18,097 nt of DNA from Muribaculaceae bacterium. Its GTDB lineage: Bacteria > Bacteroidota > Bacteroidia > Bacteroidales > Muribaculaceae. Below the pieces are notes generated by a model, which saw only the letters and a program-made list of their open reading frames with translations, searched no databases and had not been told where the DNA came from. Below, one piece after another: positions 1 through 7,988 of this stretch. The translations under genes were made by a program, and so were the position numbers. Within the stretch, counting starts at the first letter, position 1, and each line of letters begins with the position of its first letter. The stretch covers positions 1 to 18,097 of the forward strand of contig JAFYCU010000062.1 in NCBI GenBank assembly GCA_017545095.1, in the 5' to 3' direction.

Positions 1-21
1 ATACAAAATTAGTTAATCATT

Positions 22-53
22 GGGAGACGAGAGTCTCCCTTTTCGTTTTTTTT
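22..53 (+). terminator. Rho-independent terminator of an upstream off-window gene
   Basis: A perfect 7-bp stem, GGGAGAC (22-28) with GTCTCCC (33-39), closes a GAGA loop of the stable GNRA type. It is followed by TTTT, then CG, then eight more T. This is a classic intrinsic terminator on the plus strand for a gene ending left of the window. The stretch from 54 to 245 holds no gene that I can see. Confidence 0.88.
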
Positions 54-215
54 GCATTGCCAGTGAAAAAAAGGTGTTTATGGGCCTTTGATGACGCTCC
101 TTCTAAACATTCAAAATATGCAGTTCGATTTTGAATTCAGGCCCAATGTCGCGTCGTGCAAGGCGTAAACGAACGAAAAATGCAGTTTCATATCGCTGAA
201 TCGGTGAATTATCGC

Positions 216-223
216 TAACTTTG
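216..223 (+). promoter_or_regulatory. Bacteroidota -7 promoter element for the CCA enzyme/alkyltransferase gene
   Basis: TAACTTTG matches the Bacteroidota sigma-ABfr -7 consensus TAnnTTTG and lies about 22 bases before the GTG start at 246. I see no clear -33 TTTG box at the usual 19-21 base spacing, so the call rests on the -7 match and its position. Confidence 0.6.
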
Positions 224-245
224 CAGTCTGAAAAACAACCGTAAC

Positions 246-2210
246 GTGATTCAACTCGAAAGCATCAAACAACGTATCGAATTGCCTGTGTTCCGTCTGG
301 TGGGTCGCACAGCCGATGGTCTGCATCGTGAGTGCTATGTGGTGGGCGGTTATGTGCGCGACCTGATACTGGGTCGCGAGAGCAAAGACATCGATTTTGT
401 GACCGTGGGCAGCGGCATTGAACTGGCACGTGCAGTGGCCAAGGCTTTAGGTCGTCATGCTCATTTGTCGGTGTTTAAAAGCTATGGCACCGCCCAGGTG
501 AAAACGCGTGAATGGGAACTGGAATTTGTGGGTGCCCGCCGCGAGAGTTATCACCGCGAGAGCCGCAACCCCATAGTGGAAGACGGCACCCTCGACGACG
601 ACATGCAACGCCGCGACTTCACCATCAATGCGATGGCCATTGCGGTGAACAGCGGCAACTATGGCGAGCTTCTCGACCCCTTCGACGGTGTGGGCGACCT
701 GCAACGGCGCATCATCCGCACGCCGCTCGACCCCGACATCACGTTCAGCGACGACCCCCTGCGCATGATGCGCGCCGTGCGCTTTGCCACACAGCTCAAC
801 TTCAACATCCATCCGGTGACCATGCAGGCTATCGCGCGAAATGCCAAACGCATCGAAATCATCACTCGCGAGCGCATCGCCGACGAATTGATGAAAATCA
901 TGCGTTCGAGCCATCCTTCACGCGGTCTTGCGCTACTGGATGAGTGCGGCTTGCTGCCGCTCATTTTCCCCGAACTTGCGGCACTCAAGGGTGTGGACAC
1001 CAGTCACGGGCGAGGTCACAAAGACAATTTCCTGCACACCTTGCAGGTGCTCGACAATGTGGCCGAGGCCAGCGACAACGAATGGTTGCGCTGGGCAGCC
1101 TTGCTACACGACATTGGCAAACCTGCCACCAAACGCTGGGACAACCAGCAGGGATGGACGTTTCACAACCATAACTTCATCGGAGAGAAGATGGTGCCGA
1201 AAATCTTCGCCAAGATGCGCCTGCCGCTCAACGACCACATGAAATATGTGAAAAAGCTCGTTGGGTTGCACATGCGCCCGATCGCGTTGGTCGAAGACGG
1301 TGTCACCGATTCGGCTGTGCGACGGTTGCTCTTTGATGCCAGCGACGACATCGACGACCTGATGCTTTTGTGCAAAGCCGACATCACCAGCAAGAACCAA
1401 GAGAAGGTGCGTCGTTTCCGCGAGAATTTCGACCTGGTGAAGCGCAAGTTGGTCGATATTGAGGAGAAAGACCGTGTGCGCAACTTTCAGCCACCCATCG
1501 ACGGCCAAGCCATCATGGACACCTTTGGCTTACCGCCCAGCCGCCCCGTGGGCGAAATCAAGGATGCCATCAAAGATGCCATTCTGGATGGCAACATCCA
1601 GAACGACTATGCCCAGGCCCACGACCTGATGATGACCCGCGCACAAGCCTTGGGCATTGAACCGCTCCACCACAATGAGCTGTGCCACGTCACCATCAAC
1701 AGCCCCATCGGCATCATCACCATCGCAGCCAGCCCCAACGCCGTGGTGCTTGTAGCACTGGGCGATGCGAGCAATGAGCTCGAGAAAACGGCCAAAAGTC
1801 TGCGGCTCACCCCCGCAGCCGCCTCTACCCCACTGCTTGCGGAATGCGCACGACAATTGGAGGAATATTTCTCGGGCACGCGGCAAGCATTTTCGCTGCC
1901 CATTCAAGCACAAGGCACTGCGTTCCAGCTCGCCGCGTGGCAAGTGCTGCGTGGTGTGGCCTACGGCAGCACCATCACCTATGGCCAACAAGCCCGGCTC
2001 ATGAATCACGACAATGCGCAGCGTGCCGTGGGAAGAGCCAACGGAGAAAACCCGCTGTGCATCATCGTTCCCTGCCATCGCGTGGTGGCCGCCAACGGCT
2101 CGCCGGGCGGTTACCGATATGGCCTCGAGGCGAAGCAATGGTTGCTGGACATGGAGCTGAACCACTGCAAGCAGGACTCGGCCATTCGGCCAACGGCCCC
2201 ACAGGACTAA
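246..2210 (+). CDS. CCA-adding tRNA nucleotidyltransferase fused to O6-alkylguanine-DNA alkyltransferase
   Basis: A 654-residue protein with two complete enzymes. Residues 1-472 look like a bacterial CCA-adding enzyme, which builds or repairs the 3' CCA end of tRNA. They show the nucleotidyltransferase motif GGYVRD (34-39), catalytic acidic residues in KDID (47-50), RRDFTINAM (122-130), an arginine-rich RMMRAVRF segment, and an HD domain with LLHDIGK (H288, D289). Residues 479-636 look like Ogt/MGMT, the suicide DNA-repair protein that takes alkyl groups from O6-alkylguanine onto a cysteine. They carry RAVG (593-596) and the active-site PCHRV (609-613, C610). Bacteroidales CCA enzymes usually stop near residue 475, so the C-terminal part is additional. 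No stop or frame change separates the halves. The start is GTG at 246, just after the promoter. In-frame ATGs near 1629-1634 could allow separate translation of the alkyltransferase, which is only speculation. The domain calls are firm; the biological reason for the join is unknown. Confidence 0.9.
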   Translation: MIQLESIKQRIELPVFRLVGRTADGLHRECYVVGGYVRDLILGRESKDIDFVTVGSGIELARAVAKALGRHAHLSVFKSYGTAQVKTREWELEFVGARRESYHRESRNPIVEDGTLDDDMQRRDFTINAMAIAVNSGNYGELLDPFDGVGDLQRRIIRTPLDPDITFSDDPLRMMRAVRFATQLNFNIHPVTMQAIARNAKRIEIITRERIADELMKIMRSSHPSRGLALLDECGLLPLIFPELAALKGVDTSHGRGHKDNFLHTLQVLDNVAEASDNEWLRWAALLHDIGKPATKRWDNQQGWTFHNHNFIGEKMVPKIFAKMRLPLNDHMKYVKKLVGLHMRPIALVEDGVTDSAVRRLLFDASDDIDDLMLLCKADITSKNQEKVRRFRENFDLVKRKLVDIEEKDRVRNFQPPIDGQAIMDTFGLPPSRPVGEIKDAIKDAILDGNIQNDYAQAHDLMMTRAQALGIEPLHHNELCHVTINSPIGIITIAASPNAVVLVALGDASNELEKTAKSLRLTPAAASTPLLAECARQLEEYFSGTRQAFSLPIQAQGTAFQLAAWQVLRGVAYGSTITYGQQARLMNHDNAQRAVGRANGENPLCIIVPCHRVVAANGSPGGYRYGLEAKQWLLDMELNHCKQDSAIRPTAPQD

Positions 2211-2224
2211 GGAGAAGCGGTTCA

Positions 2225-2260
2225 AACAACCATAACAACAGGGTAACAACCATAACAACA
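2225..2260. repeat. Tandem pair of a 16-bp repeat, period 20
   Basis: AACAACCATAACAACA occurs at 2225-2240 and again, identical, at 2245-2260, separated by GGGT. It lies 15 bases after the stop codon of the fusion gene. No function is evident; it could be replication slippage or a protein-binding pair. Confidence 0.85.
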
Positions 2261-2395
2261 CAAAGCTGGGAGTCGCACAATTTAGGACAACAAGAAGGTG
2301 CATCAAAAGTGTGAGACATTGAGAAAGCGATGTTCCACTGCAGCTGGTTCTATTGTGATTCTGGAAGTTCAATCTACTTCGGTAACTGGGTTTTG

Positions 2396-2422
2396 CGTCA
2401 GCTCCCCCTCAGGGGGAGTTTG
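2396..2422 (-). repeat. Palindromic dispersed repeat, intergenic copy
   Basis: A perfect palindrome, CTCCCCCT (2402-2409) with AGGGGGAG (2411-2418), is flanked so that the minus strand reads CAAACTCC, the hairpin, then GAGCT. This resembles the flanks of the copy inside trmN6 (16365-16404) and, less closely, the copy in mutS2 (12489-12528). With no T-run after it, it is not a typical terminator. Confidence 0.6.
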
Positions 2423-2541
2423 CGGCAGCCACACTTTTTGTTCACCTTCTCAACGAGCGCGACTGCTCATGCGCAAACAAAATCGACTTCCGAAACTTGA
2501 GTTTCTTTATCCTGACTGGCTCATGAATCAAGATTTTTGCG

Positions 2542-2549
2542 TAATTTTG
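2542..2549 (+). promoter_or_regulatory. -7 promoter element for prs
   Basis: TAATTTTG followed by CA matches the Bacteroidota -7 consensus and lies about 40 bases before the prs ATG. No clear -33 element is visible at the expected distance. Confidence 0.65.
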
Positions 2550-2589
2550 CAGCGCATTAGCGAACCTATTAAACCCTCCAACATCTGCT

Positions 2590-3522
2590 ATGAGTCAATT
2601 TAAAGTTTTCTCTGGAACCAAGTCACGTTATTTGGCGAGCGAAATTGCCCACGACCTGGGCATAGAGCTTGGCAAGATGAACATCATGCACTTTGCCGAC
2701 GGCGAGTTTGAAGTGTCGTTCGAGGAGTCGGTGCGCGGGTCACACGTCTATCTGATCCAGTCCACCTTCCCCAGCACCGACAACCTGATGGAACTGCTGC
2801 TGATGATTGATGCCGCCAAGCGTGCATCGGCCAAGTCGATTGCCGCCGTTATCCCCTACTTTGGTTGGGCGCGCCAGGACCGCAAGGACAAACCGCGCGT
2901 GTCGATTGCCGCCAAGCTGGTGGCCAACCTGCTAAGTGCTGCCGGCATCGACTGTCTGATAACGATGGACCTTCATGCCGACCAGATTCAGGGTTTCTTC
3001 GACGTACCTGTGAACCACCTCTACGCCTCGTCGGTGTTTATCCCCTACATCAAGTCGCTGCACCTTCCCGACATGGTTATTGCCAGTCCTGATGTGGGTG
3101 GAGCCAAGCGTGCCAACGGCTATGCAAAATACTTCGACGCCCCTCTGGTACTCTGCCACAAGGTGCGCGCCAAGGCCAATGTGGTGGATACCATGACCGT
3201 GATTGGCGACGTGAAAGACAAGAATGTGATTCTGGTCGACGACATGATCGACACTGCCGGCACCATCTGCAAGGCCGCCAACCTGATGCGCGAAAATGGA
3301 GCCAAGAGTGTGCGCGCTTTGGCATCACATGCCATTATGAGCAATCCCGCCAGTGAACGCATCATGAAGAGCGCCCTCGACGAGGTGATTGTGTCCAACT
3401 CCATCCCCTTCGACACGGCACAGTGTCCCAAGATGAGCATCATCAGCATCGCATCGCTATTTGCCGACACCATCCAACGCGTGCACGACAACCGTTCAAT
3501 CAGTTCGCAATATCTGCTCTAA
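2590..3522 (+). CDS. prs: Ribose-phosphate pyrophosphokinase (PRPP synthetase)
   Basis: A 310-residue cytosolic enzyme that makes phosphoribosyl pyrophosphate from ribose 5-phosphate and ATP, feeding purine, pyrimidine, NAD, histidine and tryptophan synthesis. Length and layout match class I enzymes. Visible elements include the FADGEFEV segment (35-42), the ATP-site segment around YFGWARQDRK (90-99), MDLHADQIQGFF (126-137, H129), the flexible catalytic loop after H190 and the PRPP-binding loop VDDMIDTAGT (216-225). The ATG at 2590 directly begins the conserved MSQFKVFSG N-terminus. The gene is monocistronic, with its own promoter upstream and a strong terminator 35 bases after the stop. Confidence 0.97.
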   Translation: MSQFKVFSGTKSRYLASEIAHDLGIELGKMNIMHFADGEFEVSFEESVRGSHVYLIQSTFPSTDNLMELLLMIDAAKRASAKSIAAVIPYFGWARQDRKDKPRVSIAAKLVANLLSAAGIDCLITMDLHADQIQGFFDVPVNHLYASSVFIPYIKSLHLPDMVIASPDVGGAKRANGYAKYFDAPLVLCHKVRAKANVVDTMTVIGDVKDKNVILVDDMIDTAGTICKAANLMRENGAKSVRALASHAIMSNPASERIMKSALDEVIVSNSIPFDTAQCPKMSIISIASLFADTIQRVHDNRSISSQYLL

Positions 3523-3556
3523 CCATAAGCACTATTGCATTAGGCATCATGAGAAT

Positions 3557-3601
3557 AAGGAGGACAGTCTTGATTCATCATCAAGCCTGTCCTCCTTTTT
3601 T
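3557..3601 (+). terminator. Intrinsic terminator of prs
   Basis: A long hairpin: an 11-bp outer stem, AAGGAGGACAG (3557-3567) with CTGTCCTCCTT (3587-3597), one mismatch, then a 6-bp inner stem CTTGAT (3569-3574) with ATCAAG (3580-3585). It ends in a run of six T (3596-3601). It lies between the convergent prs and aldolase genes and mainly serves prs; the minus-strand side has a weaker U-tract. Confidence 0.93.
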
Positions 3602-3645
3602 CAGCGCATTCACTATAAGAGTCCTCGCTATCCGAATGTTGGTTA

Positions 3646-4677
3646 TCACATGCAGTCAAGCAGCTGATTGACCTGCGCCTCAGTGGTGGCCCAGCTGGTA
3701 CACAGGCGGATGAGCGTGTGATGAGCGTCGATGGGACTGAAGTTGTCGAAGCCCACCTGCTGGGCCAAAGCCGGCAAGCGGTCGTTGGGCATGACGAGAA
3801 ACTGCTGATTGGTGGGCGATTCGCCATGCATCTGATAGCCTTTTTTAATCAATCCCTCGCGCAAACGCATTGCCTGAGTGATGGCGTTGCCTGCAATGTT
3901 GAAATACAGGCCATCGGTAAACAAGGTGTCGAACTGAAGACCCAACAGCCACCCTTTGGCCAGCAACGCACCGCGTTGCTTAACGAGTCCACGTGGTATG
4001 GTGACATCAGGATTGCACACCACCACCGCTTCGCCAAACATGGCACCCACCTTGGTACCGCCAATGTAGAACACATCGCACAAGCGTGCCAGCTCGGGCA
4101 GCGTGACTTGGCATGCGGGCGACATCAAGCCATAGCCCAGACGCGCTCCATCAACAAACAAGTAAAGCCTGTATTGGTCGCAAAGCACACGAAGCTGTTC
4201 CAACTCGGCACGGGTATAGAGCGTCCCCATCTCGGTGGGAAAAGAGATGTAAATCACGCGTGGCACCACATAGTGCTCCCATCCCACGGCATCATACTCG
4301 GCGGTGAGCGCATGCAAGTGCTGCTCAAGTCGTGGGATGTCGATTTTACCTTCGATGGCTGGCACAGCCATCACCTTGTGTCCACAGGCTTCGATAGCCC
4401 CCGACTCATGCACATTGATGTGTCCGGTGGTGGCGGCAAGCACCCCCTCGTTGTGGCGGAGCAGCGCATCGAGCACGATGGTGTTGGTCTGCGTGCCTCC
4501 CACGAGCAAGCGCACCTCGGCATCGGGCAGCTCGCACGCCAAGCGAATCTTGTCGCATGCCGAGCGTGTATAGGGGTCGTAGCCATAGCCATCGTTCTTC
4601 TCCAGGTTCACCTCGGCCAAGCGCCGCAAGATTGCTGGATGGCAACCCTCCATGTAATCGCAACTGAATTTCAACAT
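3646..4677 (-). CDS. Low-specificity L-threonine aldolase-like PLP enzyme (beta-eliminating lyase family)
   Basis: A 343-residue fold-type I PLP enzyme of the threonine aldolase family, which typically splits L-threonine or allo-threonine into glycine and acetaldehyde. Seen in the sequence are an N-terminal CDYMEGCHP segment, VGGTQTN (59-65), the GHINVHESGA histidine motif (85-94), VDGARLGYG (175-183, D176 for the pyridine nitrogen) and GGTKVGAMFGEA (206-217), where K209 should be the Schiff-base lysine. The length is usual for the family. Substrate preference and stereochemistry cannot be read from sequence. The gene follows bamD-rpoZ on the same strand, but the terminator at 4710-4739 separates them, and I see no good promoter of its own. 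Confidence 0.88.
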   Translation of the reverse strand: MLKFSCDYMEGCHPAILRRLAEVNLEKNDGYGYDPYTRSACDKIRLACELPDAEVRLLVGGTQTNTIVLDALLRHNEGVLAATTGHINVHESGAIEACGHKVMAVPAIEGKIDIPRLEQHLHALTAEYDAVGWEHYVVPRVIYISFPTEMGTLYTRAELEQLRVLCDQYRLYLFVDGARLGYGLMSPACQVTLPELARLCDVFYIGGTKVGAMFGEAVVVCNPDVTIPRGLVKQRGALLAKGWLLGLQFDTLFTDGLYFNIAGNAITQAMRLREGLIKKGYQMHGESPTNQQFLVMPNDRLPALAQQVGFDNFSPIDAHHTLIRLCTSWATTEAQVNQLLDCM

Positions 4678-4709
4678 AGTTTTGAATGCTGTAGTGAATG
4701 AAACGGTTC

Positions 4710-4739
4710 AAAAAGCCCACGGCCGTCGTGGTCGTGGGC
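4710..4739 (-). terminator. Intrinsic terminator after rpoZ
   Basis: Read on the minus strand, GCCCACG (4739-4733) pairs with CGTGGGC (4721-4715) around a short loop, followed by TTTTT (4714-4710). It lies 42 bases after the rpoZ stop and before the aldolase start, so it probably ends most bamD-rpoZ transcripts. Confidence 0.8.
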
Positions 4740-4780
4740 AATGTGTGCTAATGCCTCTGACTGGTGTTCTACCAGCGACA

Positions 4781-5113
4781 TTAGAGCTCGTCACGCTCCT
4801 TGGCGATGTTGCGATAGGCCAGCTTGTCATCGAGATATTCCTGTGTGGCGATGAGCGTGGCCTTGGGAAGCTTCTCATAGAAACGCGAAATCTCGATTTG
4901 CTCACGGTTCTCCGAGATTTCCTCCAGATTGTCGGTCATCGTGGCAAACTCCTGAAGCTTCTTTTCCAGATCGGATTTGATTTCGCTGGAGATTTGGTTG
5001 GCTCGCTTGCTGATGATGGCTACAGTCTCATAGATGTTACCCGTTTTCTCGGCCATGGTCACCAGGTCGAGCACCGTGGTGGTCTGCGGAGCGTTGGTCT
5101 TCTTGTAATCCAT
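4781..5113 (-). CDS. rpoZ: DNA-directed RNA polymerase omega subunit, Bacteroidales type
   Basis: A 110-residue small protein beginning MDYKKTNAP, the characteristic start of Bacteroidales omega subunits. It contains the conserved IYETVAIISKRANQIS segment (27-42) that corresponds to the omega core contacting the beta' subunit. The middle (NREQIEISRFYEKLPK) also matches the family. Omega helps assemble and stabilise RNA polymerase. It starts 34 bases after the bamD stop on the same strand, so the two are probably cotranscribed, an arrangement common in Bacteroidales. Bacteroidales often have a DUF4293 gene next; here an aldolase lies beyond a terminator instead. Confidence 0.92.
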   Translation of the reverse strand: MDYKKTNAPQTTTVLDLVTMAEKTGNIYETVAIISKRANQISSEIKSDLEKKLQEFATMTDNLEEISENREQIEISRFYEKLPKATLIATQEYLDDKLAYRNIAKERDEL

Positions 5114-5147
5114 GTTTTGATTGAAAAAAGTATGATGTTCTTTAGTT

Positions 5148-5951
5148 TTATTTTCGGTTCACAAATTTGTCAGCAACTTTGAAAATGCCATCAGCCTCGT
5201 GGCGGAATTGGCTGTCGGGATAGTCGTTGACAAAGGCGTAGTACTCATCAATAACGGTGCGAAAGCGTTCGTCCTTCTTCTCGTCGACACTTTCGCTGGC
5301 TTCGCGATAACGGGCCTTGAGCACCAGCATCTCCAATTGCTCTTTATATTTGCTGTAGGGATACTCTTTGATGGCATTCTTGGCCGTGATCACAGCACTC
5401 TCGTAGTTGTTGCCCATGTAGTTGCCCAAGTTGTAGTAGAGCTGCGCGTTTTCAAGTTCCTTGAGCACCAGCTTGTCCTGCAACTCAAAGATGGCTCCCT
5501 GCGCAATGGCCACCTTGTCGCTCTTGGGGAAGTAGTCGAGAAAAGCCTGCAATTCTTCGATGGCCTTGATGGTACCCGTCTGGTCGAGCTGCGAATCAGG
5601 CGAGTCAAGGTAGTAACCATAGCCGGCATAGTAGCGAGCCAGTTCGGCATACTGTCCGCGCGGATAATGCTGATAGTAGTTTTTGAAATAGGTGCTGGCG
5701 GTCATGTAATCGCGGTTCTCGTAATGGCTCAGTCCCAGCAGATAGAGCGATTCCTCGCCCCTTTCGGTGCCACGAAACACGGTCACCACGTCCTCGAGCA
5801 ACGTGGCGGCCTGCATGTAGCGTTTTTGCTCGAAAGCGCGTTTGGCATACTCGAACTTGTAGTTCGGGTCGCCGCTTTTGAGCACTTTGTTATACTCGCC
5901 GCAGGCGGTGAGCAGCAAGGTCATGACGAGGATGGTGACGTAACGTTTCAT
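5148..5951 (-). CDS. bamD: Outer-membrane assembly lipoprotein BamD
   Basis: A 267-residue periplasmic lipoprotein of the BAM complex, which inserts beta-barrel proteins into the outer membrane together with BamA. The N-terminus is a lipoprotein signal peptide with positive KR, a hydrophobic core and the lipobox LTAC, giving lipidated C17. The remainder is helical TPR-like repeats, as in the YfiO/BamD family; examples are the segments around YAKRAFEQKRYMQA, GLSHYENRDYMTA and AIKEYPYSKYKEQLE. The ATG at 5951 gives the complete signal peptide. The gene leads the bamD-rpoZ operon from a well-formed promoter at 5974-6003. Confidence 0.94.
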   Translation of the reverse strand: MKRYVTILVMTLLLTACGEYNKVLKSGDPNYKFEYAKRAFEQKRYMQAATLLEDVVTVFRGTERGEESLYLLGLSHYENRDYMTASTYFKNYYQHYPRGQYAELARYYAGYGYYLDSPDSQLDQTGTIKAIEELQAFLDYFPKSDKVAIAQGAIFELQDKLVLKELENAQLYYNLGNYMGNNYESAVITAKNAIKEYPYSKYKEQLEMLVLKARYREASESVDEKKDERFRTVIDEYYAFVNDYPDSQFRHEADGIFKVADKFVNRK

Positions 5952-5973
5952 GTGTCGATTCCAATTCAGCCTG

Positions 5974-6003
5974 CAAAATTACAAAAAAATTTTCATATTG
6001 CAA
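5974..6003 (-). promoter_or_regulatory. bamD-rpoZ promoter
   Basis: On the minus strand TTG (6003-6001) is followed after 19 bases by TAATTTTG (5981-5974), the best match in the window to the Bacteroidota TTTG-N19-21-TAnnTTTG promoter. It ends 22 bases before the bamD ATG. Confidence 0.75.
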
Positions 6004-6077
6004 GCGTCATCACCCCGAAAAATAGAAGCATAACATCTTTTAAGTCTCATAAACGCAACCGGAAACCTACAATGCGC

Positions 6078-6085
6078 TACCTTTG
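6078..6085 (+). promoter_or_regulatory. -7 promoter element for the U32-family gene
   Basis: TACCTTTG followed by CA lies 25 bases before the ATG at 6111 and matches TAnnTTTG. No obvious -33 box. Together with the bamD promoter it forms a short divergent control region. Confidence 0.65.
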
Positions 6086-6110
6086 CAGTACGATTGAGAA
6101 AAACAAGCCG

Positions 6111-7988
6111 ATGAATAAAGACAACCGCCGTGCGATAGAACTGCTGGCTCCTGCGCGCGATGCCGAGGTGGCCATTGAGGCTGTGCGCCATGGCGCCGAT
6201 GCCGTGTATATGGGAGCCTCGCGCTTTGGCGCACGAGCGCAAGCGGGCAACAGCTTTGATGACATTGCTCGCGCCTGCGACTATGCCCACCACTATGACG
6301 CTCGTGTGTATGCCACGGTCAACACCATTGTCTATGACCATGAGCTGGCCGATGTGGAGCACCTGGTGCATGGCCTGCACAGTGCCGGCGTGGATGCGCT
6401 GATTGTGCAAGACCTGGGACTGCTGCGCCTCGACCTTCCGCCCATTGCCCTCCACGCCAGCACGCAGTGTGACCTGCGCACTCCAGACAAAGCACGATTT
6501 CTTGCGGCTCTGGGGTTCTCTCAGCTGGTGATGGCGCGTGAGCTCACCCTTGATGAAATCGGCAGCATTCACCAAGCCGTGGACGTGCCACTCGAGGCTT
6601 TCGTGCATGGCGCACTGTGTGTGTGCTACAGCGGCCGCTGCCAAGCGAGTCAGATGCTGATGGGACGCAGTGCCAACCGTGGCGAATGCGCCCAGGTGTG
6701 CCGATTGCCTTTCGACCTTGAGGATTCCATAGGACGCAAGCTATTGACCGCCAAGCATCTGCTATCGTTACGTGACCTCAATCTCACCACCCACGTCGAG
6801 CAGATGATTGCCGCCGGGGTGTCGTCGCTGAAAATTGAAGGCCGACTCAAAGATGTGCGATATGTGAAAAACGTGGTGGCACACTACCGCCGCGTGGTTG
6901 ACCAGGTCATCGCCCGCCATCACCACGACCTGCGCCGCGCCTCGGCTGGCATGAGCACACCCACCTTTGAGCCCGACGTGACGCGCAGTTTCAACCGCTC
7001 TTTCACCACCTATTTCATCGATGGCCACCCATTGCCCAACGGCCACACAATGGCCTCGACCATCACACCCAAGTCGCAAGGCGAGCCGCTGGGTCGCGCC
7101 ACACAAGTGCGTGGCCGCTCCCTGCACCTCGACACCAGCAAAACGCTGGTGGCAGGCGATGGACTGGGCTATGTGGGAGCCGACGGCACGTTTGCCGGTG
7201 TGCGCGTGAATCAGGTGAGTGGCCCCGACATCACACTGGCCTCACCGGCACCTATTCCTCGCGGTGCCATGGTGTATCGAACCCACGACAAGGCGATGGC
7301 CGATGCCTTGAATGGCCCGACGGCCGAACGGCGCATCCAAGTAGATGCTTCGCTCACCACACGCGGCAATCGCCTGACGCTGGAGCTGCGCGACGAGCGC
7401 GGCTGCCGGGCCACACACAGCATTGAATGCCCACCACTCGAGGCCGCCCGACAGCCGCAACACGAGCGACAGCAAGCCGAGCTTGCCAAGCTGGGCGACA
7501 CCGTTTACCAACTCCGGCACATCGATGTGCCGGGTCACCTGTTCATTCCCGCCTCGCTGCTCTCGCGCGTGCGCCGCGAGACGGTGGAGCTGCTCGACCG
7601 CGTCCACCGCATCACGCGCTTTATCCCCCACCGCCGCACCGAGAATCGTGAGGCACCATGCTTTGCCACGCACCTTTGCCCTGCCGACAACGTTGCCAAC
7701 CACCTCGCTGAGCAACTCTACCGCGACCACGGCGTAACCAGCATTGAGCAGGCCATCGAGGTGTGCCCCAAACCCGGGGCCGTGGTGATGCAGACACGCT
7801 ACTGCCTGCGCCGTGAGCTGGGGGCCTGCCGGCGCGACCCATCGGCAAAAAAACTACCCGAGCACCTGTATCTGCGCTCGGGCAATATGCGCTTGGCCGT
7901 GGACTGCGACTGCGCCAACTGTGAGATGCGGCTCACAATCGAAAAGCCACACCTTATCAAATTAGGTCAGAACAGCGCGTCAGGGTAA
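6111..7988 (+). CDS. U32-family peptidase-like protein, probable RNA hydroxylation factor (RlhA/TrhP type)
   Basis: A 625-residue protein. Residues 1-300 form the U32 domain, opening with ELLAPARDAEVAIEAVRHGADAVYMG. Positions 162-180 fit the U32 family signature, E-x-F-x2-G-A-L-C-x4-G-x-C. Cysteines C170, C177, C193 and C197 probably bind an iron-sulfur cluster. A long C-terminal extension ends in another cysteine cluster, CDCANC (599-604). Although named peptidases, characterised relatives hydroxylate RNA: RlhA acts on 23S rRNA and TrhP on tRNA wobble uridine. The length is closer to RlhA, but the target here is not decidable from sequence. The reading frame stays open back to 5199, opposite bamD. 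ATG 6111 is chosen because it starts the conserved domain directly and follows the promoter. The 3' end overlaps the convergent nucleotidyltransferase gene by 22 bases. Confidence 0.88.
   Translation: MNKDNRRAIELLAPARDAEVAIEAVRHGADAVYMGASRFGARAQAGNSFDDIARACDYAHHYDARVYATVNTIVYDHELADVEHLVHGLHSAGVDALIVQDLGLLRLDLPPIALHASTQCDLRTPDKARFLAALGFSQLVMARELTLDEIGSIHQAVDVPLEAFVHGALCVCYSGRCQASQMLMGRSANRGECAQVCRLPFDLEDSIGRKLLTAKHLLSLRDLNLTTHVEQMIAAGVSSLKIEGRLKDVRYVKNVVAHYRRVVDQVIARHHHDLRRASAGMSTPTFEPDVTRSFNRSFTTYFIDGHPLPNGHTMASTITPKSQGEPLGRATQVRGRSLHLDTSKTLVAGDGLGYVGADGTFAGVRVNQVSGPDITLASPAPIPRGAMVYRTHDKAMADALNGPTAERRIQVDASLTTRGNRLTLELRDERGCRATHSIECPPLEAARQPQHERQQAELAKLGDTVYQLRHIDVPGHLFIPASLLSRVRRETVELLDRVHRITRFIPHRRTENREAPCFATHLCPADNVANHLAEQLYRDHGVTSIEQAIEVCPKPGAVVMQTRYCLRRELGACRRDPSAKKLPEHLYLRSGNMRLAVDCDCANCEMRLTIEKPHLIKLGQNSASG

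Larger units (their letters stand above)
2211..2589. other. Non-coding gap with repeats before prs
   Basis: This 379-base stretch has no convincing gene. A 101-codon reading frame across it resembles no known protein and has a cysteine- and serine-rich, random-looking composition. The gap holds a 16-bp direct repeat (2225-2260), a palindromic dispersed-repeat copy (2396-2422) and the prs promoter (2542-2549). Confidence 0.7.

Noticed and set aside
2298..2603. 101-codon plus-strand frame between the fusion gene and prs
   Set aside because: No similarity recognised; it contains the palindromic repeat, the prs promoter and overlaps the prs start.
3718..4701. 327-codon plus-strand frame opposite the aldolase
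   Set aside because: Antisense shadow of a well-supported gene, with no motifs, and it runs past the start of the true gene.
5199..6110. Upstream extension of the U32 protein by 304 residues
   Set aside because: The extension is antisense to bamD and crosses both divergent promoters; the conserved domain starts at ATG 6111.
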